Shown: one piece after another, positions 1 to 6,424 of the stretch
How the letters are laid out: each line of letters starts with the position of its first letter
Position numbering within the stretch: position 1 is the first letter of the stretch
Assembly: GCA_002938115.1 (NCBI GenBank)
Contig: PTKD01000085.1
Span: forward strand, 1-8,126
Length of the DNA: 8,126 nucleotides
Reading direction: 5' to 3'
Source: Alphaproteobacteria bacterium MarineAlpha9_Bin7
Lineage (GTDB): Bacteria; Pseudomonadota; Alphaproteobacteria; UBA7887
Notes under the pieces: generated by a model
What the model was told of the DNA's origin: nothing
Seen by the model: only the letters and a program-made list of their open reading frames with translations
Database searches by the model: none
Made by a program: the position numbers and the translations under genes

Positions 1-581
1 CGTGCTTTCAAAGCTGCGCCTAAGGTGCCATCGTCGAGATATTCGAGCTCACCACCAATGGGAACTCCATGGGCCAGCTGTGTAACAATTACATCCGAGT
101 CAGCCAACCTATCAGACAAATAATGCGCCGTTGTCTGTCCTTCAACGGTCGCGCTCAAAGCCAGAATAACCTCACCAACATGGATTTCCGTGGCGCGAGA
201 AACCAAATTGGAAATGGATAAATCATCTGGCCCCACCCCATCGAGCGGCGACAGTACACCACCCAACACGTGGTACCGACCCGAGAAAACCCCGGCGCGC
301 TCCAACGCCCACAAACTCGCAACATCTTCCACAACACACAACGTGCCGCCGTCACGTTTGACGTTGACGCACAATGCACAAGGATCGGTTGTATCGAGAT
401 TGCCACACCTTCCACATGCTAAGACAGACCTCTCCGCACTCGTAAGAGCAGCAATCAACGGCTTTAATAAGGTTTCACGCTTATCCAGCAGTGCGAGAGC
501 CGCCCTTCGACCGGACCTGGGCCCCAAGCCAGGCAGACGCGCCAGCATCTGTATCAAGTGCTCTATCTTTGATCCGCCCAT
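1..581 (-). CDS. recR: Recombination protein RecR (3' end cut by window edge)
   Basis: RecR works with RecF and RecO to load RecA onto gapped, SSB-coated DNA in the cytoplasm. Reading the minus strand from the ATG at 581 gives 193 codons with no stop. It begins MGGSKIEHLIQMLARLPGLG, the RecR helix-hairpin-helix (residues about 10-26, RLPGLGPRSGRR). A four-cysteine zinc module follows (C56, C59, C68, C71), then the Toprim domain (CVVED at 82-86, later GVLSPLDG at 108-115) and the C-terminal stretch HGVPIGGELEYLDDGTL (171-187). RecR is usually about 200 residues, so only a handful of codons lie beyond base 1. It is the last visible gene of the dnaX-ybaB-recR operon, 41 bp after the ybaB stop. 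No clear Shine-Dalgarno sequence precedes the ATG; the start is chosen from family alignment. Identity is very secure. Confidence 0.97.
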   Translation of the reverse strand, partial: MGGSKIEHLIQMLARLPGLGPRSGRRAALALLDKRETLLKPLIAALTSAERSVLACGRCGNLDTTDPCALCVNVKRDGGTLCVVEDVASLWALERAGVFSGRYHVLGGVLSPLDGVGPDDLSISNLVSRATEIHVGEVILALSATVEGQTTAHYLSDRLADSDVIVTQLAHGVPIGGELEYLDDGTLGAALKA

Positions 582-622
582 CACAAACTACCAGCCAAAA
601 CAAATCAATAAATCCGTCGCTA

Positions 623-943
623 TCAAAACAGTTTCATACCGGGCGGAATCGGTAATCCGCCGGTCACGGCTTTCATTTCTTCTTCAAACCGAGTTTCCGC
701 TCGCCCCTTTGCATCAGCACATGCAGCAACGATCAAATCTTCAAGCATTTCGATTTCATTGGGATCAGCCAACTTCGGATCTATCGAGAGGCGCTTAATT
801 TCCCCTTTGCCATTCACTGTCACCGTCACCATGCCAGCGCCCGAGGTTCCTTCGATCTCAGCATCCGCCATTTTGCCCTGGAGCTCCGCCATCTTACTTT
901 GCATAGCTTGGGCTTGCTTCATCAGGTGACCGAGATTTTTCAT
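623..943 (-). CDS. ybaB: YbaB/EbfC family nucleoid-associated DNA-binding protein
   Basis: This 106-residue protein belongs to the YbaB/EbfC family, small dimeric proteins that bind DNA and associate with the nucleoid. It begins MKNLGHLMKQAQAMQSKM, the typical amphipathic, Met/Gln/Lys-rich helix (about 1-27). A beta-rich core follows (MVTVTVNGKGEIKRLSID, about 38-55), then a second helix (about 62-93, LEDLIVAACADAKGRAETRF) and the proline/glycine-rich tail LPIPPGMKLF. Length and order match the family. The ATG overlaps the dnaX stop as ATGA (940-943), which implies translational coupling, and an AGAAGAA stretch just upstream could act as a weak ribosome site. The position between dnaX and recR is one of the most conserved bacterial gene orders. 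The precise cellular role of the family is not settled. Confidence 0.97.
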   Translation of the reverse strand: MKNLGHLMKQAQAMQSKMAELQGKMADAEIEGTSGAGMVTVTVNGKGEIKRLSIDPKLADPNEIEMLEDLIVAACADAKGRAETRFEEEMKAVTGGLPIPPGMKLF

Positions 944-2685
944 GTGTTCTTCTTTTCTAATTCTTCTGGGTTGCGGGCGCCACGACTACGGACGCGGGTA
1001 ATTGCAGAACCTGGGAAAGTATCCAAAAGCGCGCGGACTTCTGGGTGCTGTGAAACTTCTATTTTCCGCCGCTCCTCCCGTATTGACTCTTGTTCAGCTA
1101 ATGTGGGATCGCCAGTCGTAGCTGAGATAGCCACTGCCCAGCGTCGGCCAGTCCATTCATGCAAGTGCCTGCCCAAATTGCTAGCCAAATGACCTGGCGC
1201 TCCTTCACCCAACCGGATTTCTATCCGTCCAGGCTCAAAGCGAACCAAATGAACATGGTCTTGAAGATGTGTATAGAGCCTCATTTCACCATGATCAGCA
1301 AACATTTGCACCGCCGCTGCAAAACCGGAAGGCATCACGTTCGCCTTCGTTTCTGACGTTAGTTCAGTAGAAGCCATCCCCGGCCTATCAATCGGCACGA
1401 CCACAGCCTGAAGATCTGAGCCAAGACTGTCTACCACCGGTGTGACTTTGGATGAATCGGTGGTCCGTGAATCACCTTCCGTTAGTTTTCGAACTAAATC
1501 AGCAGGACTGGGTAAATCCGCCACAAACGCTAGACGCACCAATAGCATTTCTGCCGCCTCTAATGGTAATGTGGCAGCCCGCACCTCACTGTATCCCTTT
1601 AGTAACATCTGCCATACACAGGTAAGATCCGGCACCTTAATTTTGGTGACTATTTCCTTACCGAGCGTCACGTCAACTTCCGGGGGGTTTGCCATGTCGG
1701 CTGATTCCGGGTCGATCTTGAGCCGGGTAAGCCAGTGCGTAATGATTAACAAATCTTGAACAAGCACCAATGGGTCAGCGCCAGCTTGATACTGCTCTTT
1801 CAACAGACGCAGGGCTGGGCCAATTTCTCCTTTAAGCACTTCTACAAGCAAGTCGAATACCTGCGCCTGATCGGCGAGCCCTATCATTTTACGAACCAGG
1901 TCTACGCCCACAACGTTACTGCTTGCGTAATTAATAGCCTGATCAAGCAACGATAAACCGTCTCGAACCGAACCGTCCGCGGCACGGACGATCAGAGCGA
2001 GTGCTCGTGCATCGAACCTGGTCCCTTCAGCTTCGGAAATATGCGCGAAATGTGAGGTCAGAACCTCTGTTTCAACGCGACGCAGGTCAAAGCGCTGACA
2101 ACGTGAGACTACGGTCACAGGAATTTTACGTACTTCGGTAGTAGCAAAAATAAATTTTACACGAGGCGGTGGTTCCTCAAGCGTTTTGAGCAACGCGTTG
2201 AATGCGTTTACCGATAACATGTGAACTTCATCGATGATATACACTTTAAACTGGCCAAGAGTGGGCGAGTAGCGCACACCGTCGATCAATTCGCGAATAT
2301 CGTCGACACCAGTACGACTGGCGGCATCCATTTCCAACACATCGATATGTGACCCACTGGCAATCGCCCTACAGTTATCGCATGATCCACAGGGCTCACT
2401 TGCAGACACAGAGTCCTTACCATTAGGATGAGTGCAGTTAAGAGCACGGGCAATGATTCGAGCAGTAGTGGTTTTCCCCACACCGCGCACGCCAGTCAAC
2501 AAGAAGGCATGAGCTAACCTGCCACTGGTAAACGCATTGGTGAGGGTGCGCACCATGGCATCTTGTCCTATCAAATCTGAGAACCGGCTAGGCCTGTACT
2601 TGCGTGCCAGAACCTGGTAGCCGCGGCCCAAGAGATTACCCTCTGCCGTCACAGAATCGTCTGATAAATTTAAGTCCTCAACCAA
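940..2685 (-). CDS. dnaX: DNA polymerase III subunit gamma/tau (clamp loader ATPase)
   Basis: DnaX is the AAA+ motor of the clamp loader that opens and loads the beta sliding clamp at the replication fork. The 581-residue product has YQVLARKYRP at 23-32, Walker A GVRGVGKT at 65-72, a zinc module (C84, C99, C102, C105), Walker B with the IDE signature at 151-153, sensor 1 near FATTE (180-184) and the SRC arginine-finger motif at 194-196. A clamp-loader collar domain follows to about 380, then a low-conservation linker. The C-terminal tau-type domain (about 450-570, including HPEVRALLDTFPG) is of the alphaproteobacterial form. The start is uncertain. An in-frame TGA lies two codons before the TTG at 2685, so 2685 is the outermost start. 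A TTG at 2631 has a better ribosome site (AGAGGG, 7 nt spacing) and would give 563 residues. No A6G-type slippery heptamer for gamma production was seen. Head gene of dnaX-ybaB-recR. Confidence 0.97.
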   Translation of the reverse strand: MVEDLNLSDDSVTAEGNLLGRGYQVLARKYRPSRFSDLIGQDAMVRTLTNAFTSGRLAHAFLLTGVRGVGKTTTARIIARALNCTHPNGKDSVSASEPCGSCDNCRAIASGSHIDVLEMDAASRTGVDDIRELIDGVRYSPTLGQFKVYIIDEVHMLSVNAFNALLKTLEEPPPRVKFIFATTEVRKIPVTVVSRCQRFDLRRVETEVLTSHFAHISEAEGTRFDARALALIVRAADGSVRDGLSLLDQAINYASSNVVGVDLVRKMIGLADQAQVFDLLVEVLKGEIGPALRLLKEQYQAGADPLVLVQDLLIITHWLTRLKIDPESADMANPPEVDVTLGKEIVTKIKVPDLTCVWQMLLKGYSEVRAATLPLEAAEMLLVRLAFVADLPSPADLVRKLTEGDSRTTDSSKVTPVVDSLGSDLQAVVVPIDRPGMASTELTSETKANVMPSGFAAAVQMFADHGEMRLYTHLQDHVHLVRFEPGRIEIRLGEGAPGHLASNLGRHLHEWTGRRWAVAISATTGDPTLAEQESIREERRKIEVSQHPEVRALLDTFPGSAITRVRSRGARNPEELEKKNT

Positions 2686-2740
2686 TAGTCATTCGCCGAT
2701 AACTGAAGTGAAACTCAAAGCCTGCTCGAGACAAATATAA

Positions 2741-2833
2741 GGAGCCGACGGCAACCCGAACCAAAACTCGTTACGGCTGCTTCCTTCCGGACCTGACCGG
2801 ATTGGCGAGCGATCCGCCCACCGCCGAACTCCC
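2741..2833 (-). ncRNA. ffs: Signal recognition particle RNA, small bacterial type (4.5S)
   Basis: This RNA binds Ffh and FtsY to target nascent membrane and secreted proteins to the translocon. The conserved apical hairpin is present: positions 2775-2798 read on the minus strand match the E. coli 4.5S core, with CAGGTCC, a GGAA tetraloop (2785-2788), then GGAAGCAG. Flanking it are the usual asymmetric-loop elements. The ends close into a long helix: GGAGTT-C-GGCGG at the 5' end (from 2832) pairs with CCGTCGGCTCC at the 3' end (to 2741), with one bulged C and G-U pairs. The predicted length of about 93 nt fits the small SRP RNA class. The 5' end at about 2833 agrees with the promoter just upstream. 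The closing helix is followed by TTATATTTG, so it may double as a weak intrinsic terminator, or transcription may continue into dnaX. The ends are inferred from pairing. Confidence 0.96.
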
Positions 2834-2839
2834 GTGCTC

Positions 2840-2848
2840 AGTATAACA
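2840..2848 (-). promoter_or_regulatory. Extended -10 promoter of the SRP RNA
   Basis: On the minus strand this reads TGTTATACT, an extended -10 (TGn followed by TATACT, one mismatch to TATAAT). The hexamer ends six bases before G2833, which is exactly where the folded SRP RNA would begin. No good TTGACA-like -35 stands 16-18 bp upstream (best TGGCTC), as expected for an extended -10 promoter. The agreement between an independently predicted RNA 5' end and the promoter spacing is the main support. Confidence 0.6.
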
Positions 2849-2892
2849 GCTTTCACGCCGCGAGCCATTCCAGTACATCCAAGTCCAAAAAT

Positions 2893-2936
2893 TTGCGTTG
2901 GTCGCAAGCGCGTGTACATTAGCGTACGTCATGACG
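2893..2936 (+). promoter_or_regulatory. Candidate nudC promoter and palindromes at its start codon
   Basis: TTGCGT (2893-2898), 16 bp and TACATT (2915-2920) form a weak -35/-10 pair. If used, it would start transcription about 4 nt before the nudC ATG, giving an almost leaderless mRNA. The same stretch holds the inverted repeat TTGCG-N5-CGCAA (2893-2907) and the 10-bp perfect palindrome CGTCATGACG (2927-2936) that contains the start codon. These could be operator-like sites, but short palindromes also occur by chance. No experimental or comparative support is available here. Confidence 0.25.
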
Positions 2937-3857
2937 CACTCAAACTACTATGCTGACGTACCGTTGGCACGCGACGATCTACTGCGTCGCGATGAGAGTG
3001 AGTTGGCTCGCTTACGCTTGGATCCGTTGAGCCGCGTACTCGTGCTGTGGCGCGATAAACATCAAGTAGTCGGTGATGACCAACCGACCCCAATCTGGCA
3101 CTCGGGAAAAGCTGCACAAGAACTCTTATCGGATTCGGAAAACTGGATTCTCCTCGGCACACACGACGGACTGGCACATTTCGCTATTGACATGTCTTAT
3201 CTAACCAATCCAAGTGAACACTCATTGCTCGCCGAGCATGCAAACTTTATGGATCTTCGCTCGATAGGTCCCTTACTTGCTCGGGCAGATAGCTCTGTAA
3301 TGGCGTATGCTCGCGGAATGGTATTTTGGAATCGGCGAAATATGTTTTGCGGCGCTTGTGGCGGGAAAACTAAACACATGTCGGCAGGCCATGTTCGCAA
3401 ATGCACCAATATCAATTGCGGCCTTGACCACTTTCCGCGCACGGATCCGGCGGTCATAGTGTTGGCCGTACATGACGACGAATGTCTGCTCGGTCGACAA
3501 AAAATTTGGCCGAAAGGCATGAGATCGACGCTTGCAGGTTTTTTAGAGCCAGGTGAAAGCTTAGAAGAGACAGTTGTCAGAGAACTCCGCGAAGAAGCAG
3601 GGGTTAAACTGGCGATGGCTCCGATCTACCAGCATTCACAACCATGGCCGTTCCCATGTTCCCTGATGGTTGGCTTCTATGCCCGTACCGCCACCAAAAC
3701 CCTAGTCGTCAATACCGACGAACTAGAGACGGCCGATTGGTTTTCGCGGGAGGAGCTGCTCAACTCCCCAGAAAATGAATCTTTCCGCCTGCCACGAAGA
3801 GATTCGATAGCGCGGCGCCTAATCGAAGACTGGCTATCCGGCAGTGTTTCCCTGTGA
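2931..3857 (+). CDS. nudC: NAD(+)/NADH diphosphatase NudC (Nudix, NAD-RNA decapping type)
   Basis: NudC cleaves NAD(H) to NMN(H) and AMP and, in characterised members, removes the 5' NAD cap from RNA. The 308-residue product has an N-terminal domain starting NYYADVPLARDDLLRRDE (5-22). A zinc ribbon follows with C140, C143, C158 and C163, then a complete Nudix box from G203 to V225 (GX5EX7REUXEEXGU, with E209, R217, E218, E221 and E222). The NudC-specific SQPWPFP motif is at 236-242. All expected metal and catalytic residues are present, and the length is normal for alphaproteobacterial members. The ATG at 2931 is chosen because the NYYADVPL segment aligns with the usual N-terminus; a TTG at 2898 would only add 11 unsupported residues. 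No Shine-Dalgarno sequence precedes the ATG. The gene is divergent from ffs and converges on pheA with a 6-bp gap, so it is probably monocistronic. Confidence 0.97.
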   Translation: MTHSNYYADVPLARDDLLRRDESELARLRLDPLSRVLVLWRDKHQVVGDDQPTPIWHSGKAAQELLSDSENWILLGTHDGLAHFAIDMSYLTNPSEHSLLAEHANFMDLRSIGPLLARADSSVMAYARGMVFWNRRNMFCGACGGKTKHMSAGHVRKCTNINCGLDHFPRTDPAVIVLAVHDDECLLGRQKIWPKGMRSTLAGFLEPGESLEETVVRELREEAGVKLAMAPIYQHSQPWPFPCSLMVGFYARTATKTLVVNTDELETADWFSREELLNSPENESFRLPRRDSIARRLIEDWLSGSVSL

Positions 3858-3863
3858 ACGGCG

Positions 3864-4730
3864 TTATGTCGAATTATGCATAGGACGACTACGATAGGTA
3901 TCAGCAGCATATACCCCTAAAATAGTCACTGTGCGTGAAAAGAACCCGAGTTCCTCTAGTGCGAGTCTAAGGGCTGTATCATCGGGATGACCCTCTACAT
4001 CTGCGTAAAACTGCGCCGACGTAAAAGATGCATCCAACAAGTAGCTTTCCAGTTTGAGCATATTGATGCCGTTGGTTGCGAATCCGCCAAGCGCTTTATA
4101 CAAAGCGGCCGGTATATTGCGAACCTTAAACACAAAAGTCGTAATCACTGGCCCAGCGTTTGGATCCGGGTCCACCGGATCCTCCGCCATTACGACAAAT
4201 CGAGTAGTATTGTGTGAGGAATCTTCGATCCTCTCACGCAAAACCACTAAATCGTAGATTTTAGCTGCGAGAAGAGAAGCAATCGCAGCGCGGCCCGGGT
4301 CTTGGCAAGTAGCGACTTCGGCGGCTGCGCCTGCAGTGTCGGCCGCGACCCGAGCTTCTAATCCCAATTCACGAATGACCGTGCGACATTGGGCTAGCGC
4401 ATGGATGTGGCTGTGAACTTCTGTTATTCGCTCTATCGTGGCCCCCTGCTGCCCAAGCAAATGGTGGTTCACTCTTTGGAAATGCTCCGCAATGATGTGC
4501 AGCCCAGACTGAGGGAGAAGGTGGTGAATATCTGCAACACGCCCTGCGATTGAATTTTCGATCGGGATCATTGCCAAGGCGGCGCGCCGTTCTGTTACCG
4601 CCGAAAACGTATCTTCGAAGGTCGGGCAGGGAAGCGGGATCATATCGGGATATGCAGCGAAGCAAGCCATGTTTGAGTAGGCGCCTGGAAGCCCCTGAAA
4701 TGCTATCTTCATACGAAAATCTTCGGTCAT
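3864..4730 (-). CDS. pheA: Prephenate dehydratase with C-terminal ACT domain
   Basis: The enzyme converts prephenate to phenylpyruvate, the committed step to phenylalanine, in the cytoplasm. The 288-residue product starts its catalytic domain at KIAFQGLPGAYSN (8-20), continues with PIENSIAGRV (56-65), and has the catalytic TTRF motif at 175-178. The ACT domain (about 195-275) carries GINMLKLESY (221-230), the alphaproteobacterial version of the ESRP region that binds phenylalanine, so feedback inhibition by Phe is expected. There is no chorismate mutase domain, so this is a monofunctional enzyme and needs a separate mutase. The ATG at 4730 has GAGG 7 nt upstream; an internal ATG at 4712 lacks a comparable site. 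The gene lies 20 bp downstream of kdsB and is probably co-transcribed with it. Its stop is 6 bp from the convergent nudC stop. Confidence 0.98.
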   Translation of the reverse strand: MTEDFRMKIAFQGLPGAYSNMACFAAYPDMIPLPCPTFEDTFSAVTERRAALAMIPIENSIAGRVADIHHLLPQSGLHIIAEHFQRVNHHLLGQQGATIERITEVHSHIHALAQCRTVIRELGLEARVAADTAGAAAEVATCQDPGRAAIASLLAAKIYDLVVLRERIEDSSHNTTRFVVMAEDPVDPDPNAGPVITTFVFKVRNIPAALYKALGGFATNGINMLKLESYLLDASFTSAQFYADVEGHPDDTALRLALEELGFFSRTVTILGVYAADTYRSRPMHNST

Positions 4731-4750
4731 AACTGCCTCAATGTTTCATC

Positions 4751-5491
4751 TCACTTAAACAATTGACGGGCTCGTTCAAGATCAGCCAGCGTATCTACTC
4801 CGAGGGGAACCATCTTTACGAGAGCAACCTCAATTCGCATTCCGGCTTCCAGCGCTCGCAACTGTTCGAGTTTTTCGCGCCTCTCCAGTTGACTCGGCGG
4901 CAACGCAACAAATTTTTCTAATGCAGCCCGTTGGTACGCGTATAACCCAATATGGTGCCAGAGCGGGCCGTCTCCAGTCGGGACGGCAGCTCGTGTAAAG
5001 TAAAGTGCCCGGGCAATGTCAATTTCTCCTCCCAATGCAGCCACTACCTTTACCACGTTTGGGTCATTACACTCGTTCGGGTCAGTTATTTTGGCCGCGA
5101 GGGTGGCAATATCAACCTCTGGGTCTCTAAGCGGCTCAAGAACTTTTCGGATCGCGGCCGGCTCGATGGTAGGCAGATCTCCTTGCAGATTGACAATTCG
5201 TTCAACAGTCCTATCAGGATCCAATATTTCCAACGCCTCGTAAATACGATCTGACCCTGATGGATGATCCGGTTGGGTCATAACAATATTCCCACCCGCA
5301 GCCTCGACTGCTTCTGCGATCTTCTTATCACCGCATGCCACTGCCACGCTTCCAACATCAGCAGCTACTGCACTCCGCCACACTTTGACAATCATCGCTT
5401 CGCCACCCACTTCGGCCAGCGGCTTCCCGGGAAAACGTGTTGAAGCAAGACGTGACGGTATCAAAATTATCGTGCGTGGCACCGAGCCCAT
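4751..5491 (-). CDS. kdsB: 3-deoxy-manno-octulosonate cytidylyltransferase (CMP-Kdo synthetase)
   Basis: KdsB activates Kdo with CTP to CMP-Kdo, the donor for attaching Kdo to lipid A in LPS assembly, in the cytoplasm. The 246-residue product shows the nucleotide-binding signature IPSRLASTRFPGKPL at 11-25, then HPSGSDR (76-82), the NLQGD metal/nucleotide motif (101-105), HHIGLYAY (179-186) and QLERREKLEQLRALE (201-215), all in family order and at normal length. The ATG at 5491 is preferred because AAGGA stands 7 nt upstream. A GTG at 5506 with GAGG only 4 nt away would add five residues. The gene is followed after 20 bp by pheA, so LPS and phenylalanine genes share an operon, an arrangement I recall from other alphaproteobacteria. 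Upstream it is divergent from the cytochrome gene. Confidence 0.98.
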   Translation of the reverse strand: MGSVPRTIILIPSRLASTRFPGKPLAEVGGEAMIVKVWRSAVAADVGSVAVACGDKKIAEAVEAAGGNIVMTQPDHPSGSDRIYEALEILDPDRTVERIVNLQGDLPTIEPAAIRKVLEPLRDPEVDIATLAAKITDPNECNDPNVVKVVAALGGEIDIARALYFTRAAVPTGDGPLWHHIGLYAYQRAALEKFVALPPSQLERREKLEQLRALEAGMRIEVALVKMVPLGVDTLADLERARQLFK

Positions 5492-5717
5492 TTCTGATTC
5501 CTTCACCAGGCCTCACAGGGCCATTGCATCCCCGATAAATGATCTAGCTATACGCTATAAGCCCGGGATAGCGCTCATTGGCAGTACGTCGCTCAGGTCC
5601 CCCTGATATTAGACTCCTGTCAATGTGTCCACTGCCTTCACTTCGTTAAGTATTGCACGGTTCTGCAAAAAGCCGCTAACGTCTGTCAATCCGACAATTT
5701 TGAGAAATGTCGTAGCC
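5492..5717. promoter_or_regulatory. Divergent kdsB / cytochrome c intergenic region with inverted repeat
   Basis: This 226-bp gap must hold the promoters of kdsB (leftward) and the cytochrome gene (rightward). Visible features are a perfect inverted repeat CGCTAT-N9-ATAGCG at 5553-5573, whose loop contains the palindrome CCCGGG, and two TATAGC hexamers on the minus strand within 5547-5560 that could be kdsB -10 elements. Neither has a convincing -35. On the cytochrome side a TTGCAC (5653-5658) resembles a -35, but no good -10 lies 16-18 bp downstream. I see no further gene here. Confidence 0.3.
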
Positions 5718-6260
5718 ATGTCTGCATTCGAGCTTAATAAATGGATAGGGGCATTCTTGGCCACCTTTTTGCTAGTGATGGTGCTTAACCTTTTGAGTGA
5801 CGCCCTGTTCTCGGATCATCATGATCACAACGGGCCCGCCTTCCTCGTTGAGGTTGCAGAAGCCGTCAGCCACGCTGCATCCGAACAAACTGGGGTAACG
5901 GAATCACTGTCCTCGTTGCTTCTAGCGGCTGATCAAGATGCCGCCCGGAGAACAGCAAAAATATGCGCCATATGTCACACTTTCAAGCTTGGCGGAGCTA
6001 ACAAAATCGGCCCCAATCTTTGGGATATTGTTGGACGTGCTAAAGCCACCAGGGAGAACTTTTCCTATTCCTCGACTCTCGCCAACCTGGGAGGCGTGTG
6101 GGACTACGAGACCCTAGATGCGTTTTTAACTTCTCCAAGGACATTTGCCCCGGGTACTAAGATGGTTTTCCCGGGAATAAAGAAGCCGGAGCTTCGCGCC
6201 AATATGATAGTTTATTTACGCACCTTTTCAGATAACCCGATAGCTCTTCCGGCGGAGTAA
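5718..6260 (+). CDS. cycM: Membrane-anchored class I cytochrome c (CycM / c552 type)
   Basis: This is a periplasm-facing monohaem c-type cytochrome that would carry electrons between the bc1 complex and a terminal oxidase. The 180-residue product begins MSAFELNKWIGAFLATFLLV. One uncleaved N-terminal membrane helix spans about 9-26, followed by a histidine/aspartate-rich turn (SDHHDHNG, 32-39) and a linker. The haem attachment motif CAICH is at 83-87, GPNLWDIVGR at 98-107, and the axial ligand methionine at 149 in GTKMVFPG. This order matches CycM-type cytochromes. The ATG at 5718 is chosen because it puts the membrane anchor at the N-terminus; the open frame extends 31 codons further up (to 5625) without family support. 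The ribosome site is weak. The gene is divergent from kdsB. The exact redox partner cannot be read from sequence. Confidence 0.93.
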   Translation: MSAFELNKWIGAFLATFLLVMVLNLLSDALFSDHHDHNGPAFLVEVAEAVSHAASEQTGVTESLSSLLLAADQDAARRTAKICAICHTFKLGGANKIGPNLWDIVGRAKATRENFSYSSTLANLGGVWDYETLDAFLTSPRTFAPGTKMVFPGIKKPELRANMIVYLRTFSDNPIALPAE

Positions 6261-6272
6261 TGTCTGTTGGCC

Positions 6273-6281
6273 TGCTATAAT
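6273..6281 (+). promoter_or_regulatory. Candidate extended -10 promoter for the yejA-type gene
   Basis: TGCTATAAT is a perfect extended -10 element, 12 bp after the cytochrome stop codon. Transcription would start near 6288, giving a leader of about 137 nt before the solute-binding protein. No TTGACA-like -35 is present at 16-18 bp, which extended -10 promoters can lack. The position between two co-oriented genes suggests the transporter gene has its own promoter rather than depending on read-through. Unproven. Confidence 0.5.
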
Positions 6282-6296
6282 GCCTGAAACGAAAGC

Positions 6297-6309
6297 GCGG
6301 AGGTTCCGC
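6297..6309 (+). other. Small hairpin in the yejA leader (possible weak terminator)
   Basis: GCGGA-GGT-TCCGC is a perfect 5-bp inverted repeat with a three-base loop. No T-run follows, so it is unlikely to be an efficient intrinsic terminator for the cytochrome gene. If the upstream extended -10 is used, it would lie close to the 5' end of the leader, where such hairpins can stabilise mRNA. Function is not established. Confidence 0.3.
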
Positions 6310-6380
6310 CGATAAGCTGCGACCACGTTTAGTCCGACATCACTGTCCTACGGAAATGTTATTTTTGTGCGCAATAGAGA

Positions 6381-6413
6381 CCAGGATGCCGGCTGTGATG
6401 GCAATGCACCTGG
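6381..6413 (+). other. Possible stem-loop just upstream of the yejA ribosome site
   Basis: CCAGG (6381-6385) can pair with CCTGG (6409-6413), with an inner TGCC/GGCA pairing (6387-6390 with 6400-6403). The stem ends at the first bases of the strong ribosome site TAGGAGG (6414-6420). It may influence access to that site, but the stem is interrupted and short. It was judged by eye without an energy calculation. Confidence 0.2.
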
Positions 6414-6424
6414 TAGGAGGCTGG

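Noticed and set aside
190..798. 202-codon open frame on the plus strand
   Set aside because: It is entirely antisense to recR and ybaB, both of which have unmistakable family motifs. Its composition is low-information, Ser/Arg/Pro-rich shadow translation with no recognisable domain.
940..1520. Programmed frameshift producing a short gamma form of DnaX
   Set aside because: A CGAAAAC stretch after the clamp-loader core is not in the right phase for a slippery heptamer, and no A6G-like site with a downstream stem was seen.
899..1956. Several plus-strand open frames (about 65-105 codons)
   Set aside because: All lie antisense to dnaX, which is clearly coding throughout; none shows a domain or a supported start.
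2689..2919. 76-codon minus-strand open frame
   Set aside because: It covers the SRP RNA and its promoter; the conserved RNA fold explains this stretch.
2898..2930. Upstream TTG start for nudC, adding 11 residues
   Set aside because: No ribosome site precedes it, the added residues match nothing in the family, and the ATG at 2931 aligns with the usual NudC N-terminus.
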